Of a stretch of 64,000 bases of DNA, positions 23,500-35,522 are shown piece by piece. The stretch is taken from the NCBI GenBank assembly GCA_009103225.1, contig RHPI01003642.1:1249566-1313565 (forward strand), written 5' to 3'. Every line of letters starts with the position of its first letter. The first letter of the stretch is position 1. Source of the DNA: Chlorokybus atmophyticus (taxonomy: Eukaryota > Streptophyta > Chlorokybophyceae > Chlorokybales > Chlorokybaceae). Position numbers and translations under genes: made by a program. The notes under the pieces were generated by a model. The model did not search any database. It worked only from the letters and a program-made list of their open reading frames with translations, and was not told the DNA's origin.

Positions 23500-26017
23500 T
23501 TGATGACCAGGCCTTACAGAAACACTCGTTGTCAAGCCAGAAAATTGGGCATCGACACATGGGCAATGCAAGGGTGAGCACTCTGGCTGTTATGCACAAC
23601 ACAGTAACGCAGAGTACGATCCAACCACGCTTGTCCGCACAATACCGAACTGCAATAACGCCTCATGGAAGGCACACATTCGAAGCAGCATTGAACATGT
23701 GTGTTTATATTCTAATTCTTTAAGTATAAAGTAAATGTTATGTTATTGGAGACCAATACGCTGTAACCTTGATGAGGTTGTACTGTATATATTAACATAT
23801 ATCATGTAACAATTGATTGAGTTTCATTGCGTTCATCTCATCATTGTGACGATCACGCTGTTCATTTTTACATTCCACATGAAGTTTTTTAAATGCACTT
23901 GTGTATTGCATTACGCGAGCTACATTGTTATTATGCTGTGTATTTGGCTTGGCAAAGTCTGGTACATCTTGTCACGATGCTCGATGCTGCAATGATGGAT
24001 GCTTTAGTCACGTTCATATGCGTTTAGAAACCTGCCACGCCGCGTCATGTGGACGAAGTTATCATGGACATATGACTTTTTGTGAAGCATGCACTTCACG
24101 GTTGCTCACCATCGCAACACATCATCACACACATGTGACGATGATAAACACAACCATAACGGCAAGGCTCCTTTACCAGCAAACTGGAGGTTGGGCAGCA
24201 TAAACAATTCGCATTGTAGCATAATTGTGATTCAAATATTAATCAATGGGCGATCGTTGTGGTTTAGCTCTGCTGCCTGCCATGCAAAACAGTGATGCCA
24301 ATAGAGGGCGAGACTCTTAAACTCCTCACATGTTGGATGACTTTGAGCCACACGGAATGATGACCTGCCTGGAATGCAAAGCTCAGCTGCAGCGCTAGTC
24401 ATCTAGGCAACTCGTCTCCCGCATGCAAAGGAGTGCTTTGCGTTGTGGGGTTGCCGTTGTTAACAAGTTGTTTGGCAGCACACCGAGCAGCCGCCAGCAG
24501 CATGGCTCAGCGCAGAAGCCCTGGTGGAGGCAAGCATTGTTGTAGCAAATAGTTGTAGCACGATTCAGAGATTACTACTGAGCAAGCTGGAGCGTGCTAA
24601 GCGAATGCTTTGATATGAAGTGTCGAAAGCAAGAAGCAGCTCGCGATTAGCAGATGAAAATGCATCTGAAACAGAAGCAGTCTTACAGCTTTCAACACTC
24701 ATGTGCGCTCAGCGAGGCGCCAGCGGCTGCTAGTGCAACAGCAATGCGCCAATTCGCATGCACATTAGCATGAGAGTAGCTCACCCAAAGATATTCTTGT
24801 TTAATTGCCGCTCAAATTGGTAATGACATAATCGTAATGGTAATTCATGCACTAATGTGCTAATTGCTTAACATTCATTGATGTTGCTCGGTACACGGAA
24901 CACGCAAAGCAATCAATCCAATTTTAGAATAAGAAGGCAACCACTTGAAGCCAAATTGAATGGGTGTGCATGTCAGCTTTTCAGCTCTTGCTCAATTGTA
25001 TTAAGCCAGATTTGAAGTTACCTACTGTTGCAGTAGCGGATAGTCATCTCAATTGCTGGCAACAAAACAAATTCACACATGGATTGCTATATGCTGAGAG
25101 CATGTGTACAAGGACACTATGAGGGTGAGTTGTGGTGATGTGAACATGCAGTACAACTATCAGATGCACTTACGTTTATCACCTCATTGCTTTCATGCAA
25201 GCTGCGTTCGGATTTCGAGCATTGCTATTCCTCGCATCCTATACTCGCTTGTCATAGCAGAGCTGCTCGAGTGCAGGCCTTGTGGCAATAATTGTTGGGT
25301 AAGGACCCCTTCACATGTCGAACATTTGCACAATCGTAAGAGATGTAATGCTTCATCTAGCAATCCTTGCTGTAATTGTGAAGGGTCTTGGTTGCAAAAT
25401 TGCCTGCGTTTAATTACAAGAACGTCAAGGACTAGTACCGTTTGTTTATGACATAAACCAATTATTAATGAAGGCGCAAGGTGAGACTTGCTTGGTGTAT
25501 TTGTAATGATACCTTGAGCATGCACTACTTGTGCCATGAATCCAATCGCATGTAAGGTGGCGAGTAAGCGCAAGAAGAATCACACAATCCCAAGCACATC
25601 CACCATGACATCGATCGCAACACAAAGGAGCATTACACTTAGCACTCACTCTTAGCTCAACCAATATAAGCAAAAGCATGCACACATTCAAACTCAAGTA
25701 CGGCATCAATGACTCACTCGAACGCTTGTACTTGAGCTGCCACTCACTCGGGCAACAATGGTGAGTGTTTGCATAACAGTGACTCACACTCGGATTGTTT
25801 GTGCTTGCGTTTGTTGGCAACGGTGAATGTACGCGTCCGGCCCCACAGTCTGTTGACAAAGCCTCTTCACAAACTTTGTCACACATATGAAATCCATCTA
25901 CAAATTTGCGCTGCATGCACTGTCTCATTGCCCATCATAGCCGAGCTGTAGCTCAAGCTAAGGTCTGGTCGTGGTCATTCCTGTTGCTATGCATATCCTC
26001 CTATCAGCTTTCAAGCT

Positions 26018-26020
<3 letters not shown>
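23500..26020. other. Intergenic, no gene recognised
   Basis: Probable promoter of the cyclophilin gene at the left edge. The rest is AT-moderate. A minus-strand frame at 25928-25446 (160 codons, Cys/His-rich) is open but has no recognisable domain and could be chance. Confidence 0.5.

Positions 26021-26022
<2 letters not shown>

Positions 26023-26067
<45 letters not shown>
26023..26067. repeat. TA dinucleotide microsatellite
   Basis: Uninterrupted AT repeat of about 45 bases, some 55 bases downstream of the stop codon of the PAN-domain gene. Confidence 0.95.
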
Positions 26068-26069
<2 letters not shown>

Positions 26070-26121
26070 CTGGTTGCAGCTTACACAGAGGTTGGTGTGG
26101 GGTTCTTGAGTTGTAGGGCTG

Positions 26122-29110
26122 CTACTTGCACAGCTTGCCAGCGACCCATGCGTCATCGCCGGTGTTAAGCTGCGCTGTGCCGTAACATGTGGTGACATTC
26201 TCCCCACAACCCAAGAGCTTGCACACCTGCAGTCAGCAGAAGATGTGACACATTCGTGCGTGCGTTTGTGTGCTGTTGCGTGTGCTGTAAGTTGCGCACA
26301 TTGCTGTAGCGGCGTTGTCGGTGTAGTATGCCCAGTACTTGCAGGCGAGGTTGGTCTTGCACTTGTGGCAGCAGGTGTCGGCGTTGGGCACATGCTTAAT
26401 CAACTTGATTCGGGTCAGCGGGGGATAATGCCACAGCCCTGTGGACACTGGCTTTGAACAGAAGGACTTGCACACCTTGGCACCGTCAAGACGCGTCTGA
26501 ACAAGCACCGGATGAGTAAGTAAAGGCAAGGTGCAGGCACTCACACATACAATCACTCACGCACGGGCATGCACATACCTGTATGCATGGCAGCAGCCAC
26601 ACTGACAGCAACGGTAAAGTCCACGCACCTGTTCCTATAACCCATGTTGGCAGATGCAGCGATAGCCGCTAGTCACTGGCTGGCAACGGCCATAGGGGCC
26701 GCAAGGGTTGGGCTTAGGGCATATGTGTACTGTGCACATAGTCAATATAGGCTGGCAAGCCTTGAGAAAGTGGCATGCAGTCTCACATGCATGTATGCAC
26801 ACTTGCTGCAACCCCTCCACGTGTGCACTCACCAGGTGGAGGTGGGGTTGGTGGCGATGGCGGTGGTGGGGATGGAGGTCTTGGCGGTGGTGGGGATGGA
26901 GGTCTTGGCGGTTATGAGGACGGAGGTGATGGTGGTGGTGGGGATGGAGGTCTTGGCGGTGGTGGGGACGGAGGTGATGGCGGTGGTGGGGACGGAGGCG
27001 ATGGCGGTGGTGGGGATGGAGGTCTTCGTGGTGGTGGGGATGGAGGTCTTGGCGGTGGTGGAGATGGCGGTGATGGCGGTGGTGGGGATGGCGGTGATGG
27101 CGGTGGTGGGGATGGCGGTGATGGCGGTGGTGGGGATGGAGGTGCTGGCGGTGGTGGGGACGGAGGTGATGATGGTGGTGGGGACGGAGGTGATGGCGGT
27201 GGTGGGGCTGGAGGTGAGGGTGGTGGGGGTGGTGGCAGTGGCTGCGCGAGCACAAGGATATGAATGAGTCAATTGCAGCAGTACCACTGGTTACGAACTA
27301 CTGGCAGTAGTTACCAGTCCGTGGTATGAGCAAATAGCAGCTTTACTACGCTTGGCTCATGTTGGGCATTAAGCCTACCTCACAGCCGAAGGCATTGGGG
27401 AACTCATTGCAGACGCAGCGCGGGCAGACGAGGTACGAGACGTCTACGACCTCAGCAGCATACTATCTTGCACCGCCTGCATCCGCTAGCAGTGTCTAAG
27501 CAGAAAGAGGTGCCAGCATCGACAAGGGTGCAGAGCCTATCGTAGTAAAGGAAGCCAACTCCGGTGTTGTAATTCGGCGGCTCTCTTGTGCGAGTGAAGC
27601 TGAAGCATTGATTGTGAACGGCACAGACGCCACCAGGAGCAGGTGCAGGCGCGCTCTGTACGCCAATCCGTGAGACTGAGGTGTCAGCTGGCACCATTTG
27701 AGAGGTATCCAGCAGCAGAAACAAAACACTTCAAACGCACCTCACAAACTCCGGCGTGACACACGCCATCCGGGCACTGCGTCCCATCCCGCTTACCGAA
27801 ACAAAACTCTGCACAAGGGATATTGAGACTCAATCACACATAGCACAAGAGACACAAGGATGACACATGTACGCACGCATGTCCACACCTTGGACGATGA
27901 TAGTGAAGGAGCAGGCAGTTTCGAGCACAGCGGACCCCGAGCTGCGCTGGAAGGTCTCCTGCACGGTGAGGACAAGTCCTCTATCGGTGGCCGCGGGGTG
28001 AATGTGGCTGTGGTGTGGAGGGGTGAAGGCACCGCAACACCCGCAAGAGGGGCAATGTCAACAGCGCCGTCCGGGGTAGGCGTGATAGAGTAGAGAGGAG
28101 TTATGTCTGTGTCTGACGTGGCATCAATGCTGAGGTTGAGGACATCCGCCACGGGAACATTACACTGGACTCCCGTAGTTTCGTTTGTGCACTGAGGCGG
28201 GAGCGGGTTCTGAATGCTGCACACGGGTGGCTGCGCGGCCGGGCTCACGACCCCCACGATGAAGTCCAGCGCGTGCTTGGCGGGGGCGTTGCCGCCGATA
28301 CGCTCCTCAATGATCACCTGCACGGCGTACAGCTCCCCAACAACAGTCCCGTCTGTGCGCCACGCGAGCTCGCACGAGGGGGATACTGTGAGCGTGTCGA
28401 TTGCGCTTGGGTAACTGAGGAGATGCCGGACTCGAGTGACGTGGCACGCCGGCACGTGAACGAGTTCAGGTCTGGGTCAAGCAATGGCAGCTGGATGGTA
28501 TTGTCCTGCCCCCGGCCGACCACCTGGACGATGGGCGGCGAGGTGGATACCACGCCACCGGTGTTGTTGTTGTTAATGTCGATGACGGTCTGCACGTTGA
28601 ACTCGCCGTTTGGGGCGTGCCAAGCCTGCAGCAATTGTGAATGAACACCGTGTACGGGCCCGGCCCACTGTAACTCTTTGAGATCTGCCACACGGCAAGT
28701 CAGTTTCGAGCGCGCATGCGCGCTTGTATAGGTGCACAAGCGCGCATGCGCGAAATGTGTGCCAGACCTGAGCCTGGCCTTCTACAACATCTCGCTGAGC
28801 ATTTGTACCATCTGTGACAGAGAGTGTGAGGCTAGGGGAACGCAACCGGTCGCTAAAGGAGAGCAAGGTCGGCAGTTGTTGGCCAACTGCAGTGAGGGTG
28901 TCGGCGACGGAGGGCGGGTCGGCACTATACTTGGAGAAGCAGCTCAACCTCCAGCTCTAGGGTTGACATGAAACTGTTGTTGGGGTGATGTGACAGAGCA
29001 GCAATTGCACGCATGGCACTGCAATACATACCTGGTTGATGGTGATGGTGACATCGTAGGGGCCAGCGTTAGGGCTGGTGTCTTTTCAGCACCAGGACGT
29101 GAAGCTGTAG
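26122..29110 (-). CDS. PAN/Apple-EGF extracellular protein with SPPPP repeats
   Basis: Several minus-strand exons; borders mostly approximate. Order from the N-terminal side: Ig-like strands (DTSPNAGPYDVTITIN near 29060; TLTAVGQQLPTLLSFSDRL; PLLDPDLNSFTC; ELYAVQVIIEERIGGNAPAK near 28300; ADVLNLSIDATSDTD); a Cys-rich module (27724-27452, GTSFCLDTASGCRRC); a Ser-Pro tract of about 110 residues (27253-26912); an EGF-like module (CGPYGRCQPVTSGYRCICQ near 26660); a PAN/Apple module (ADTCCHKCKTNLACKYWAYY near 26370); and a last exon 26226-26122 ending VAGKLCK. The family type is a cell-wall or surface glycoprotein: SPPPP tracts are hydroxyproline arabinosylation sites in green algae. A one-base frame change near 28405 (between SLESGIS and SYPSAIDT) is a sequencing error or decay. 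The start exon is not defined and may lie beyond 29110. Confidence 0.75.
26840..27253. repeat. GGNGGTGGGGA minisatellite encoding Ser-Pro repeats
   Basis: Imperfect 15- and 24-base units of GGTGGTGGGGATGG type. On the minus strand they give (SPPPP)n and SPP units. The sense and antisense GGDGG frames here are by-products of the repeat. Confidence 0.9.
28707..28752. repeat. GCGCATGCGC inverted repeat
   Basis: Two copies of AGCGCGCATGCGCG facing each other with a short spacer (TATAGGTGC). It falls between two coding segments of the PAN-domain gene, probably in an intron. Confidence 0.75.
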
Positions 29111-30185
29111 CGGAAATGGGTGGCTGGGCTGTGCAAGCATGCGTGGCCAGCGCGACAAGCACAACAAACCACCACCAGGCAGGGCGTCGGTGCTGCTGAC
29201 GCCCTGCCTGGCCTCATCGTGCTCCTTCACTACACACAGGGACACAAAGTTAGCACAGTTACACCGTTTCCAGTTAGCAAACAGAAACGAGTAGTGACCA
29301 CCTCTGGGAGCAATGTCTGGATGACAGCTGTCGCGTTCATATACAGCATGCGAGTATGCATGCGCGCACGCACATATACACATGCGTGCATGCACGAGAG
29401 CCCAGAGACCAGCTTACCTTAGCCAAGGCGGGCCAGGCCGCCAGCCTTCAGCTGGGCGAGAAAGGATGAGACTGGCAGTGAGGCTATGCCTGCCGCAGTT
29501 TACCTTCCCGCACGACTGAGAAAGCATTCGCCCCAGACTTGACATGGCAAGCTCAAGTTCTGTCTCTTGGGCAGCCGAGAAGCAAGCTGGCGCGTGCTGA
29601 CCCTCCGTCGTTGCGCAGCTGACAGGACCGCTGCTGATGTGAAAGCCAGTCGCTGTCTCTCTCGACCGTGCTGCATTGACTAAGTCGCATACATAATGCT
29701 GACGGATGTGACAGCCCCCCGACTAACCAGAATGTTGTACATGTTGCCAATGACATCTCAGGTGTCGCACCTGCCATCCGCGCCAATTCTGAGCTGTACT
29801 TTTGGAGTACAGCCCCACTTGAAGAAACCTATCCAATAGATAGGTATCTTCAATTTTAATGTACTCGTGCAGCAAAGGCCTGCCTCACACTGCTCAGCAG
29901 CGGTACCGGTAGGTAATACCTTCTGCTGAGCGTACACTACCAGTACTCACTGCATTACACACTGTAGGAAGTACCTATTCAACGTCCACATCTAGAATGC
30001 ATGGAGATTACATGATGACCTCCATCAGATGGAGTGTAGTGTACCTTAGGCCTTTGTCACCAGTGTCTTACAAGCCACGCAGCAATGCAAGATTCCCAGA
30101 AGGTCGCGTCATTTTCACCGTCGCCCTAAACAGCCGAAGCGAACTGGCCAATGCGTGTGCAAGCCGTGAAGCTCAGCACGCCTTC
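29111..30185. other. Region between PAN gene and cyclophilin relic
   Basis: No gene recognised. Minus-strand open stretches at 29395-29069 and 29786-29553 may be upstream exons of the PAN-domain gene, but they lack a diagnostic motif. Confidence 0.4.
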
Positions 30186-30189
30186 GTCG

Positions 30190-31462
30190 TTGAACTTGCT
30201 ACCATATATATATGCTTTCACCACCACAGCTGCTGCCATCACCTACACATGATGACTGTGGTTGCAGAGCCAACACTAACAACAGGCTCAACAACCATTG
30301 ACAAGAGTGTCACTTTCAAAACATGAAGTGCAAGTGCCACACACGTGGTCACCTTGCACGGTACGGTGCATGCGACAACCCCTGCGGTGAAAGGACATAT
30401 ACTGTGTAGTGTGAACGCGTGCATAGACAAGTGTCTTACTTGTACTGCAAAGGCTTGCCACATTTCCCACACTTCGGCACCTGCCAAGCACCATTGCTGC
30501 ATTCTGCATGCAATGTTGGCGGTGATGGCTGCAACTACTCACGTCATCACGCAGCTTGATGATGACACGGGCCGCGCGCAATGGCATTGGTTTGCAAAGT
30601 AGCAAGGGTCCCTACCGGCCTGCCAACCAGGAATGGTGTGCTGTTTTTGTTTTTGGTTGACACGCACGCCTGCTGCATACACGTGATGAATAGCATGCCA
30701 ACATTGAATCACAAGTGTGCGCATGTTCGTAGTCACACGCACTCACCTGAGCGCTTCGTGTTGGGTCGCTGTTGTAGGCGTCAATCAACATCTGTGCGGG
30801 CAAACACATAACACATCAAGCACAGCACGAATGCACACCCCAACTCGAGCATTACTGCTTTGGTGTTCAGCCCTTGAGCTTCTGCCTGCCAATCAGCATA
30901 CGTTGCTGTTTCAAAGTGAGCGCATTGGTGATGGTATGTCGGGCATGCACCAATGCCTCGTGGGTGTAAAGTATATGCGTGGTCTCGGTGACCAGTGACA
31001 AGCCAGCGGCTGATTTGTTGTGTGCGCACAAGACGTTGATAGAGGAGAGAGGTGCATGCTCGCAGACATGTGTACGCGCGCATGCATATGCGCACCTGTG
31101 CGTCCTGGTGCCTGTGCATGCTGGCTTACGTGGTTACGTGGGTGGGTGGGTGTCTGTATGCGCATGCGTGCAAGTCGCAAGCACGCAACCGCGCCCAGCT
31201 GGCTATGCGTGTGGTTAGCTGTGTCTGCGCATGGTGTTTGGCGTGTGCGTGCCTACGGGCCTGCGTACACATGTGTGGTGGGATTGCAAACGCAGCGCGT
31301 GAATGCACACAGCTTACCATCATCGCTCAGGTCGTCCGGAGCGCCAGCGCCCTCGCCTACCCCATAGCGAGCGCCGCACTCAGCCAGAACGCCTAGCGCG
31401 CGGGCATCCGCCTCGGCCGCTGACCCCACGTCCACGTCCAGCCACACCCTCACTAACATAAT
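30190..31462 (-). pseudogene. Decayed duplicate of the cyclophilin gene
   Basis: Same exon order and orientation as the gene at 21355-23317: [20 protein letters not shown] (exon ending at 31318); [15 protein letters not shown] (about 30796-30752); GPLLLCKPMPLRAARVIIKL (about 30610-30545); a shortened exon VPK then CGKCGKPLQYK (about 30473-30435), missing about 15 residues that include [20 protein letters not shown] (about 30375-30340); and GDGSSCGGESIYIYGSKFND (about 30242-30185). Everything after this is gone, including [14 protein letters not shown] and the LDGKHVVIG exon. It cannot encode a complete isomerase. Splice sites remain recognisable, so the duplication was of genomic DNA, not a processed transcript. 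Confidence 0.88.
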
Positions 31463-31522
31463 GCCAAACAAACAAGCCCCCAATCCTGGAATGCAATCCC
31501 CGCAGCCAACTGCTACATGTCC

Positions 31523-31574
31523 TTGTGCTTGTGCTTGTGCTTGTGCTTGTGCTTGTGCTTGTGCTTGTGCTTGT
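31523..31574. repeat. TTGTGC hexanucleotide repeat
   Basis: About eight units of CTTGTG in the 5' part of the cyclophilin relic. On the minus strand it expands a Lys-His run, where the parent copy has KEDMRKDED. Confidence 0.9.
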
Positions 31575-32023
31575 CTTCCTCGTTGTCCATGGCTGTGATC
31601 ATGTCTCGGCAACGGCGGCGCTGGCGGGGAAGGGCGGCGACCGGGTCGCTGAGCATGCAGCTGTGTGCGTGCGTAGCGTTGACAACTGCTCATCAGCCTG
31701 CAGTGCCTGAGAGTTGATGATTGGGTAGGCCCTTGTAAAGCACTCGTTGTCGAGCTAGGAAACTGGGCATTCATGCAAGTTCATTCAAGGGTGAGCACTT
31801 CGGCTATTTACAATGCACAACGTGAAAGGGCAGACGCAAAATATAAGCTAAACTCGTTGCATGGTACTTGTTGACAACAGAACCTTGGTTGAGGCACAAC
31901 CGGTTGAAAAAGCAATCAATAGTTGGGTGCTTTCTAATGCTTCATTTTCATAAGCACTACAATTTCGCCCATAAAATAAATGCTTTATGGTTGCAACACA
32001 TGTGTTGTATTCTTATGTCTTGC

Positions 32024-32389
32024 AGGTAAGCCTTGGCTGCGGGTTATGTCTTGCAGGGAGAACACATACAGTGTGGGGTGTAAGTGCGCAAAGTAAGTGG
32101 TGCTGCGGTGCAGCTTGCGGGGTGATAAGTGAAGGAGCCTGAGGGCTGCGGTACTTGTGGTGATGGAGTTATAGGTGCAGGGAGAGAGTGGTAAGGGAAA
32201 ACAAATTGTGTAGTCCCCCCTAAGCTTGGTATGAGATCGTGGTTACTCAACAAGCTCTCTGTCCAAGGATGAATGTGGACAAGCACACAGCAGTCATGTA
32301 AGTGTGTTCGTTTGTTATTCAAGTTTGCTAAGTAAAGCGAGTTTACGTGCTACAAGCACTCACCTAACAGCGAGCTTGTGGATGCCTAC
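32024..32389. repeat. Internal-end fragments of the 36-43 kb retroelement, joined
   Basis: 32024-32260 matches the sequence just inside the left LTR of the large retroelement (about 36780-37020). 32265-32389 matches the sequence just inside its right LTR (about 42310-42436). Here the two meet directly, so this is an internally deleted derivative or recombination product. Confidence 0.65.
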
Positions 32390-32672
32390 TGTAAGGGGGG
32401 AGTGCCCCTCCTCCCTATAATCCCCTACCCCAACACCACCTCCAGCCACGCCGACGTCACCGCCGCTGCCGCTGCCATGGCAGCTCATCGAGCAAAAGAT
32501 GATCTGGCTATGGCGGTCTGCACTCTCATGCCGATATCAATATTACTTATCGTAACACTACATCAGGGCACTAACATTAGGTTAATGGCCCTAATATGGC
32601 TTAAATGGCTGTATAATCCCGTTGGGACCTATTTAATCTCAAACAAGGGCGGGGAACCTCTATGGAGGTAGC
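32390..32672. repeat. Solo LTR-like repeat, family D, copy 1
   Basis: Starts TGTAAGGGGGGAGTGCCCC and ends GGGGAACCTCTATGGAGGTA; the last bases of the family (CACTCCCTTACA) are missing. Related copies lie at 35166-35522 and 35918-36243. Confidence 0.75.
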
Positions 32673-33180
32673 TGTCACGGACGATTAAGTAATAACGCCA
32701 TAATGACCGCAACACACTTCGTGCTTTTGTGGCCTAGTGGTTTGTTACATTGGTCATCGAAGCTTGAGATCGAAAAGGTCCTGAGGTTGAAACCGCCTGC
32801 CGGTTAATTAAGAAGGATTTTTAAGAGATTTCGTCGTTATCAATCCATGATAGGTCGCGCGTCAATGCGCGACTTGCCGGACGGCAGTCGGACATTCTGA
32901 TGCGTCGCGCGTACCTGGAGCCGCCGCTGTGTAGTACCGCGCAACTAGCCTGACGACAACCGACAGTCGGTCACCCAGCGGCGCAATGCGCGCTGCGACT
33001 GCTCAGTGATAATTGCAAAAAACGCTTCTACTGCTTACTGACGAGAAGCCCTGTAAAAACTCGCATATAATGAGGACATTAAATGCCTAAATGGGGGGAA
33101 TGTCACGGACGACAAGTTAAAACGCCACAATGGCTGCAAAACACACTTCGTGCTTTTGTGGCCTACTGGTTTGTTACAGT
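32673..33180 (+). mobile_element. Miniature LTR element with tRNA-like LTRs
   Basis: Two direct copies of TGTCACGGACGA begin at 32673 and 33101. About 80 bases are similar, through CTTCGTGCTTTTGTGGCCTA. The second copy is preceded by a polypurine tract ATGGGGGGAA (33091-33100). The first copy contains TGGCCTAGTGG, a close A-box match, and AGGTTGAAACC, a weak B-box. The second is truncated at about 33180 by the neighbouring LTR. There is no coding capacity between them. Confidence 0.6.
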
Positions 33181-33669
33181 AGCACTCCGTTACATTCCCC
33201 CCACTTAGGTTTCAATGTCCTCATCAAAGGGTTTGCAAAGCCCCATCGTGAGTCAAGAAACAAAAGTAATGAGAGAACCAGGGCCGAAGCGGTAAAAATG
33301 TCTGCCATCACCCTTTTACCGTTCGCGTGTGGACACAGTACTCCAGTACCCCCGAAGAGTTTTCTAGCATTTGGTAAGATTCCTTTTGGGCTCCCATGTA
33401 TTGTGCTCAACACCATACCCTTTTTATTTCATTTAATAAAACGGCGCGCATCCGCGTCGAGGTTTACGGTAATTCAGGATTACTTCCACCTCATACTAAA
33501 AAGTATCGTCGCCATCCACTGCAGCGGGGGGTGGAGGAGGTTGAACCCGACCGTCAGAACGGTACGATTTTAGTACACTCACATGCAACACATTGTAAAT
33601 GCGTATCGTCTTTGACAAGTTCAAACCATACGCGTGAGTGCCGACCCAATTAATCACTTTAAAAAGGGC

Positions 33670-34360
33670 CTATCCAGCGAGGGAAGAACTTGCGGGTGTG
33701 TGTCCGACACCGCGATCAGGGGGTAAGCCTGGCAACTCATCGGAGAATACGTATTGATACTTCTCAAGGATGTCCGCAACACCTTCCGTACTGCCTAGCA
33801 CAAAGTCGTCAGACGACGTTAAGTGTACCAAAAAAGCCGGTGTGTTTTTACCGAATGCACGCTTCACTTGCAGTGCAATGTGAAGCGCGGGGTCAGTTTG
33901 CTTTGGGATCCCCACGCACAAGTGGCGGAACATTGTTCATCAACTCGTGCTCGAGCATACGGATCACCATTTCCCTGCTTGCACGAGGAAGTGTGGCAGA
34001 ATCCGTTTCATAGCCACCTCGAACCTTCTGTGCCCACGCCTCCCACGTTTCCTGACGAAGCTGAGGGTGGGTGTCAAGTAGAGCCTTACGCTCTAAGGCA
34101 TACTTCTCAATAGCCCCGCGAATGACACTTTGTGTATCTATTGTAGCTTGTCCACTCTGAGTAGACTGGTTGGGAGAAGCTTCGCTATCTTGCGAAGCTT
34201 CATCCTTGTCACTCTCAATAAGCTTGTAGCTCTCACTCGTATCCGAGTTCCTCTATCATCATTCGCCGGCTCGTATGATGACGATGAGTCAGGGATGGCA
34301 AAGTACTTCTCACCTCCCTCTCCTTGGTTAGCCATCTGCCCAAAGATATAAGCCATTAGC
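33670..34360 (-). pseudogene. gag-pol remnant of E1
   Basis: The minus-strand segment LEKYQYVFSDELPGLPPDRG (about 33775-33715) is the conserved junction before Ty3/gypsy reverse transcriptase (…DELPGLPPxR…H). Upstream, ALERKALLDTHPQLRQETW and SREMVIRMLEHELMNNVPPL are gag-like, with at least one frame change between the pieces. Downstream of PPDRGVGHTPASSSLAG the frame stops and no RT palm is seen. Confidence 0.75.
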
Positions 34361-35165
34361 AAGTGCACAATACACAAATTGTGCACTGCAAAAAGTGGCA
34401 AATTTTCGTGCTTTTGTCTCGTCAAGTTTCGAAGGGTTTATGTAGAGTACACAGCTCCAAAAGGAGCTCTCCAAACAACTCTTAACTTGAATCAATCACT
34501 TTACAACAAACCGTACGCAATGCCCGCGACGGTTCATGAGCTGTGGCTGCTCAAAGTTCTTACTTTGTACAACCCAACTCCACTCATAGTTACAATTAAC
34601 ACACGGGGTGCCAAAACTTTGTTGAATCGACCTTACAGCCAATATCGTCAAGTTGTGAGTCTGGAATTTCATATTGGCTGCCCAAAAATTCTGGCGGCCT
34701 CACCGCGCTCACTGGCGGCAACGAGGCAACCGATGTTGCCACCAAACTGCCCCCAAGGAAATCATCAGAAATAGATAAAAACCCGTACACCACCACAAAT
34801 TCATGTGGTGGCTAGCACGCAATCTACAATATAATAATAAATGTATGATCACTATGTTGTATGCTTGCATGCAATGCTTGAGGGAGGGGCCTGGATGGCT
34901 GCCTCCCTTCACACGATAACAAACTAGACTAGGACAGGCAGGTTAGGCATGGCATGGCATGGCATGCTAGGCTAGGCTAAGCTAGGCTAGGCTAGGCATC
35001 AGCACTAGAGTTAGACCACAACGGTAAAAAAATTGAAAATAATCAATAACTTCCATTAGTTGCCGTCGCCGCCGCTTCCGCCTGCCGCCTGCCGCCGCCC
35101 CTGCAATGCCTGTCGCCTGCCACCGCCCCTCCCACATGCCCCTTGCCGCCCGTGCTCCCATCCCA

Positions 35166-35522
35166 ATGAAAGGGGGGAGTGCCCCTCCTCCCTCTAATCC
35201 CCTATCCCAACCCCACCACCAGCAACGCTGACGCCACAGCCGCTGCCGCTGCTGCTGCCGCTGCCGTAGCAGCTGCCAGAGCAAAAGATGCTCTGGCTAG
35301 GCGTTCGCTGTGTTAGCAGCACCGCCATGCGGCTGATAACGGCATGAGACATGACTCTCATGCCGATATCAGTAGTGTTACTCATTGTGCAACACTACAT
35401 TAGGTAATTAACACTAGGTTAATGACCCCAATATGGCTTAATTATCTGTATAATCCCGTTGGGACCCTTACTTACTTTTAAATAAGGACGGGGAACCTCT
35501 ATGGAGGTAGCGTTCCGTTAAA
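35166..35522 (-). repeat. 5' LTR of E1 (family D)
   Basis: On the minus strand it starts near 35522 (TTTAACGGAACGCTACC) and ends near 35166 (CCCCCCTTTCA). It aligns with the solo copies at 32390-32672 and 35918-36243 over the whole length. Confidence 0.65.

Larger units (their letters stand above)
33180..35522 (-). mobile_element. Ty3/gypsy element, mostly deleted (E1)
   Basis: On the minus strand: family D LTR (35522-35166), a GC-rich leader, a gag-like frame starting near 34338 (MANQGEGGEKYFAIPDSS), and a protease-RT linker (33760-33690). A polypurine tract AGTGGGGGGAA (about 33204-33195) and the start of the 3' LTR (TGTAACGGAGTGCTAC, 33194-33179) follow. Most of reverse transcriptase, RNase H and integrase is missing. 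Pentanucleotide repeats (GGCAT, AGGCT) lie at 34945-34999. Confidence 0.72.

Noticed and set aside
26635-27290. Gly-Asp-rich and His-Pro-rich frames of 150-207 codons
   Set aside because: They are other-frame readings of the GGTGGTGGGGA minisatellite; only the Ser-Pro frame fits the exon order of the surface protein.
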